The translations under genes were made by a program, and so were the position numbers. A DNA stretch of 64,000 nucleotides from JANQIO01 sp043585095 (GTDB taxonomy: Bacteria; Pseudomonadota; Gammaproteobacteria; Pseudomonadales; Halieaceae): assembly GCA_043585095.1 (NCBI GenBank), contig CP121321.1:124001-188000 (forward strand), written 5' to 3'. The notes under the pieces are model-generated. The model saw nothing but the letters and a program-made list of their open reading frames with translations. It was not told the origin of the DNA and searched no databases. Shown here one piece after another: positions 60,713-64,000 of the stretch. Every line of letters begins with the position of its first letter. The first letter of the stretch is position 1.

Positions 60713-62035
60713 TCAGTGCAGGTAAATCGTATCTGCAATGACAAAGTAAAACAGAATGCCGATCACGTCTGCGCTGACCGTAATAAAAGGGCCGGTCGAA
60801 ACCGCTGGATCTATTTTGAGCCGATGCAACAACAAAGGCATTGAGGCGCCAATAAAGGTGGCGATCGCCAGTACGCCCAACAGAGAAATCGCCAGTGTAA
60901 GAAACAGCAAGCCGATTGAGTCCAGGCGATCCGGTAGCAGCCACGCGACAGCCAGCATGAAAACGCCGAGCAGCGCCGAGATTGATACGCCGTTGAGGAC
61001 CGCGACCCGAAATTCACGCAGCAGGCGCCCGGCCAGCGAGTCGCCCAGATTGTCGGTCGCTATCGCCTGTACGGTGACCGTCGAGCTCTGAATGCCGGCG
61101 CTGCCGGCGGTTGCGGCTATCAGAGGTATGAAGGCCGCCAAAATTGCCGCCTGCTCCAGCGCCGTTTCGAAGCGCATGATCACTGCGGCGCCCAGTACCG
61201 AGCCGATCATGCCCACAGCAAGCCAGGGCAAGCGGCTGTAGACCATGCGCAAGGTAGAGTCACTGCGGCTGACCTCTGCAGACAGGCCGCTCATACGCTG
61301 CAAATCCTCGCTGGATTCTCTTTTCAGAACGCTGATGGCGTCCTCGCTGGTGATCTGCCCTAGCAAGTGCCCCTTTTCGTCCACCACGGCTAGCTGTGCC
61401 AGATCGTAGCGTTCCACCATGTGGGCGGCTTGTTCCTGATCGGTTTCCGGGCTCACGCTGTCGGGATCGCGATTGGCAAGCTCGGCCAGCGTTACCGTGT
61501 CCGGGCTAATTAAAAGCTGTGGCAGGCTCACGAAGCCCGCCAGACAGCCTTGCTCATCGACTACCCATAAATCGTGGTTCTGGTCGATGTCTGCGGCGTG
61601 GCGGCGAAGATAGGCGGTGGCGTCGGCGACGCTGTCGTCCAACTCTGCCACCAGTAAGTGGGTATCCATAATGCCGCCGGCGCTGTCGGCGGGATAGGCA
61701 AGCAGCTGTTCAACTTCATCGGCGCGCGAGAGGCTGTCGAGCAAAGCATGGGCGTCAGTATCGGGCAGGTGTGCTATCAGGTCAGCTGCTTCATCGGTGT
61801 CTAGCAGCTCTAACAGGTATTTCAGGAATACCGTGTCCTTGACCCCTGCCATAACCCGGCCGCGGAAGTCCTCATCCAGCCTGTGTAGGGCCAGTGCTGC
61901 CTTTTCCGAGGGCAGCTGGGTCAGGCAAGACCAAACGGCATCGACGTCCATATCGCGCAGTGCGCTGGCAATATCCGCCGGCTTGCTGGTGGCAAGCGTC
62001 GAAATGGCCTGAGGTGCGTCTTCTGGGGCGGTCAT
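60713..62035 (-). CDS. mgtE: Magnesium transporter MgtE
   Basis: The ATG at 62035 gives 440 residues, the usual MgtE length; a start at 62164 adds a tail without similarity. The N-domain (about 15-120) precedes two CBS domains (about 125-250, with TDQEQAAHMVERYDLAQLAVVDEKGHLLG) and five membrane helices carrying ATAGSAGIQSSTVTVQAIA. MgtE is a channel for Mg2+ gated by magnesium bound between the cytoplasmic domains. Confidence 0.95.
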   Translation of the reverse strand: MTAPEDAPQAISTLATSKPADIASALRDMDVDAVWSCLTQLPSEKAALALHRLDEDFRGRVMAGVKDTVFLKYLLELLDTDEAADLIAHLPDTDAHALLDSLSRADEVEQLLAYPADSAGGIMDTHLLVAELDDSVADATAYLRRHAADIDQNHDLWVVDEQGCLAGFVSLPQLLISPDTVTLAELANRDPDSVSPETDQEQAAHMVERYDLAQLAVVDEKGHLLGQITSEDAISVLKRESSEDLQRMSGLSAEVSRSDSTLRMVYSRLPWLAVGMIGSVLGAAVIMRFETALEQAAILAAFIPLIAATAGSAGIQSSTVTVQAIATDNLGDSLAGRLLREFRVAVLNGVSISALLGVFMLAVAWLLPDRLDSIGLLFLTLAISLLGVLAIATFIGASMPLLLHRLKIDPAVSTGPFITVSADVIGILFYFVIADTIYLH

Positions 62036-62389
62036 CTGATCTATCCAGAGTTCAAAAAAGAGCGCTAAGGCACAGCGCGGGTGTATTTCAACACAATGCG
62101 CCGGCGGCGTCCGTGGCTTTGGTCGCCAATGCGAACTTTTCACTGTGGCCGCAGCTCTGGCCAATGCTAAACACTAACTAGACAGCAATTGACGCTGATC
62201 ATGTTGTTATCACCACGGTTCGCGACACAATGGATGTTCGTTATTGCCGACGCACCGCATGAGAATTATAAGAGCGACAGGCAATCAGCGCTGCACAGAA
62301 CCGACTGACCTGCTGTTAAAGCGGGAAGAAATTGTTCGACGCTTGGTCCCTGAGGGTCAGGCATCGGCTACAGCTAACGGTCTGCTGCA
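62036..62389. other. Non-coding gap between divergent genes, 354 bp
   Basis: It separates mgtE and the WS/DGAT gene. Apart from the promoter candidate below I see no gene, repeat or RNA in it. Confidence 0.5.
62244..62272 (+). promoter_or_regulatory. Predicted sigma-70 promoter for the WS/DGAT gene
   Basis: TTGCCG (62244-62249) and TATAAG (62267-62272) are separated by 17 bp and point toward the acyltransferase start at 62390. The leader would be about 110 bases long. Confidence 0.4.
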
Positions 62390-63775
62390 GTGACTGCCGC
62401 CGTTGAAAAATTGAGCTTTCAGGACGCTGCTTTCTTGCGTATGGAGTCGCCACAACGCCCGTTCCACGTGGGGGGATTGATGGTGCTCTCAGAGCCTGAG
62501 ACGCTGCCACGAGGCTTCTACCGTAAGCTTGCCAAGCACTGTGGCAGGCTCAACACGCTGTGGCCGGTATTCGATAAAAAATTGTCCGATCCAGATAGCC
62601 TGCGCAACCTGAACTGGATTCCGGCAGATGACTATGACCCCAACTACCATGTGCATCATTACGCACTGCCCGCTTCATCGCGCACCGAAGACCTGCTTCG
62701 CGTGGTATCCAGAGTGCACGAGCGGGTGCTGGATCGTCATCGGCCGCTGTGGGAAATCCACTTGATCGAAGGACTCCCGGGCCGCCGCTTCGCGCTGTAC
62801 TGCAAGGTGCACCACGCCCTGGTGGACGGCGTAGGGGCGCTGCGTATGCTGGATGCCCTCTTCAGTACGTCGCCGGATGCCAGCATTGATTTCCGTGCCG
62901 CGCGCCCGCACGCGGCAAAGTACCACGACCGGCATGCGGCGCTGCGCAAAATTGGCACGCTGCGCCACGAGCTCAAAAAACACTATGCGGCCTTGCCGCA
63001 GATGTCTGAGTTGCTTACCGGCATGAGCCTGGACGCGATTATGGGCAAGCGTGATGTGCCGCCGCTGCCATTTAGTGCACCTCGCACTCTGTTCAACTGC
63101 GATGTCGACGGCCGCCGTGAAATCGTTATCGGAGAACTGCCGGTGGCCCGCATGCACAAACTCGGCGAGCGCTACGGCGCAACGGTTAATGACGTGCTAC
63201 TGGCAGTGTGCGGCGGTGCGCTGCGATCCTATCTGAAGACGCAGGATGCTCTACCTAAAATCTCGCTTGAAGCCGGTGTACCCATATCCATCAAGGCCAA
63301 ACAGTCCGCCGGCAATCAGGTTGGCTTCATTATCTGCCCGTTGTTTACCGACGAGTCTCGTCCGCTGACGCGACTCAAACGCATTGTGCGTGTGATGAAC
63401 AAAGCCAAAGACAATATGCGTGCTATGACGCGCACGGCCGCTCAGGACTTTACCAATATGCTGATGATGCCAACGATCTTGCTGACCCTTAGCGGCCGGG
63501 CGAGTCAGGTTAAGCCCGCAATGAACGTGATCGTATCGAACGTGCCGGGCTCTCGGCAGCCGCTGTATCTGAACGGCGCACGATTAGAGGCAATCTACCC
63601 TCTGTCTGTGGTTACCGACGGTTTGGGAATTAATATCACTGTGGTCAGTTACCGCAACAAGCTGTGCGTTGCAGTGACCAGCTGCCCCACCGAGCAGCCC
63701 GGCATTGGCGACCTGGGTAGGCATCTGCGGGATAGCTACAAAGCGCTGTCAAAAGCCGCGGGGATGTCCCGATGA
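62390..63775 (+). CDS. Wax ester synthase/diacylglycerol acyltransferase (WS/DGAT)
   Basis: The GTG at 62390 gives 461 residues. The catalytic HHxxxDG motif is H141-H142-A-L-V-D146-G147, and the family's NVPGSRQPLYLNGARLEAIYPLS block is in the C-terminal half. These enzymes join acyl-CoA to a fatty alcohol or diacylglycerol, forming storage lipids at the inner membrane. The N-terminal region LSFQDAAFLRMESPQRPFHVG is standard. It overlaps the next gene by four bases (ATGA). Confidence 0.93.
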   Translation: MTAAVEKLSFQDAAFLRMESPQRPFHVGGLMVLSEPETLPRGFYRKLAKHCGRLNTLWPVFDKKLSDPDSLRNLNWIPADDYDPNYHVHHYALPASSRTEDLLRVVSRVHERVLDRHRPLWEIHLIEGLPGRRFALYCKVHHALVDGVGALRMLDALFSTSPDASIDFRAARPHAAKYHDRHAALRKIGTLRHELKKHYAALPQMSELLTGMSLDAIMGKRDVPPLPFSAPRTLFNCDVDGRREIVIGELPVARMHKLGERYGATVNDVLLAVCGGALRSYLKTQDALPKISLEAGVPISIKAKQSAGNQVGFIICPLFTDESRPLTRLKRIVRVMNKAKDNMRAMTRTAAQDFTNMLMMPTILLTLSGRASQVKPAMNVIVSNVPGSRQPLYLNGARLEAIYPLSVVTDGLGINITVVSYRNKLCVAVTSCPTEQPGIGDLGRHLRDSYKALSKAAGMSR

Positions 63776-64000
63776 CCAACAGGCTAAGCAGCGTTGAGGC
63801 GGCGGCTGACGCTATTATCGCCGCCACTGACGGCAGCATTATTATGGGCATGCCGCTGGGTCTGGGTAAGCCGAATTCCCTGGCCAACGTGCTGTACCGG
63901 CGCGCCGTGGACGATCCCCGAATCTCGCTGACAATTGCTACCGCCTTGTCTTTGACGCGACCCAAAGCGCCGCCCGGTTTGCAGAAGCGCTTCCTCGATC
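63772..64000 (+). CDS. Acetyl-CoA hydrolase/transferase family protein, N-terminal part (cut by window end)
   Basis: The ATG overlaps the acyltransferase stop. Only 76 residues are present. The segment DGSIIMGMPLGLGKPNSLANVLYRR resembles the start of the acetyl-CoA hydrolase/4-hydroxybutyrate CoA-transferase family, which moves or releases CoA from acyl groups. The rest lies outside the window, so the call is tentative. Coupling with WS/DGAT suggests a lipid-related acyl-CoA role. Confidence 0.65.
   Translation, partial: MTNRLSSVEAAADAIIAATDGSIIMGMPLGLGKPNSLANVLYRRAVDDPRISLTIATALSLTRPKAPPGLQKRFLD

Noticed and set aside
1..64000. tRNA, rRNA, insertion sequence, prophage or plasmid origin
   Set aside because: No transposase, integrase, phage structural gene, terminal inverted repeat or cloverleaf-like sequence was seen by eye; a tRNA scan was not possible.

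Overview
This window reads as chromosome of a marine-type gammaproteobacterium, probably a relative of the Halieaceae/OM60-NOR5 or Cellvibrionales group. That placement is inferred from gene content, not from a phylogenetic marker: TonB receptors, a WS/DGAT acyltransferase, OxyR linked to rubrerythrin, and an Mtr-type multihaem cytochrome set. Coding density is high and the DNA is GC-rich throughout. I see no rRNA, tRNA, CRISPR array, insertion sequence or prophage.

Region 1 (1-15552) looks like a peptide and amino-acid catabolic island. It holds the end of a TonB-dependent receptor, aminopeptidase N, two penicillin-binding-protein-fold serine hydrolases on either side of a stand-alone asparaginase N-domain, and then a tight eight-gene run: acyl-CoA ligase, class III aminotransferase, thiolase, DmpA-type S58 peptidase, ornithine cyclodeaminase homologue, class I/II aminotransferase, MlrC-type M81 metallopeptidase and TauE/SafE exporter. 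A perfect 19-bp palindrome covers both divergent promoters at 5770-5853.

Region 2 (15491-24665) has small secreted or lipid-anchored proteins (a predicted Nudix lipoprotein, a DUF6491 protein), an NTF2-like protein, a TonB receptor, and a tripartite export operon. The ABC subunit of that operon has lost every recognisable ATPase motif.

Region 3 (24684-30778) is an oxidative-stress block: DUF3501 protein, Fe-S CCG-domain protein and rubrerythrin, divergent from oxyR across a 28-bp imperfect dyad. A DUF481 outer-membrane protein and DAHP synthase follow.

Region 4 (30845-48953) is mixed metabolism and transport: GPH-family symporter, cytoplasmic molybdopterin oxidoreductase and iron alcohol dehydrogenase; Na/Pi cotransporter; M28 lipoprotein peptidase; beta-barrel protein; DUF808 protein; ZntB/CorA transporter; potassium channel; DUF2955/HlyD efflux pair with an AI-2E family protein; acetoacetyl-CoA ligase; small outer-membrane barrel.

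Region 5 (48970-56947) is the clearest special system: a complete set of parts for electron transfer across both membranes. It has a NapC/CymA-type tetrahaem quinol dehydrogenase, a small triheme periplasmic cytochrome, and the operon MtrA (10 haems), MtrB (barrel), MtrC/OmcA (10-haem lipoprotein). A MenA-like prenyltransferase lies just upstream. A seven-copy 14-bp tandem repeat separates the convergent triheme and mtrC genes.

Region 6 (56969-64000) holds a zinc-ribbon protein, a secreted hypothetical, CadD-like and MscS-like membrane proteins, a DUF4136 lipoprotein, MgtE, a WS/DGAT acyltransferase and the start of an acetyl-CoA hydrolase/transferase.
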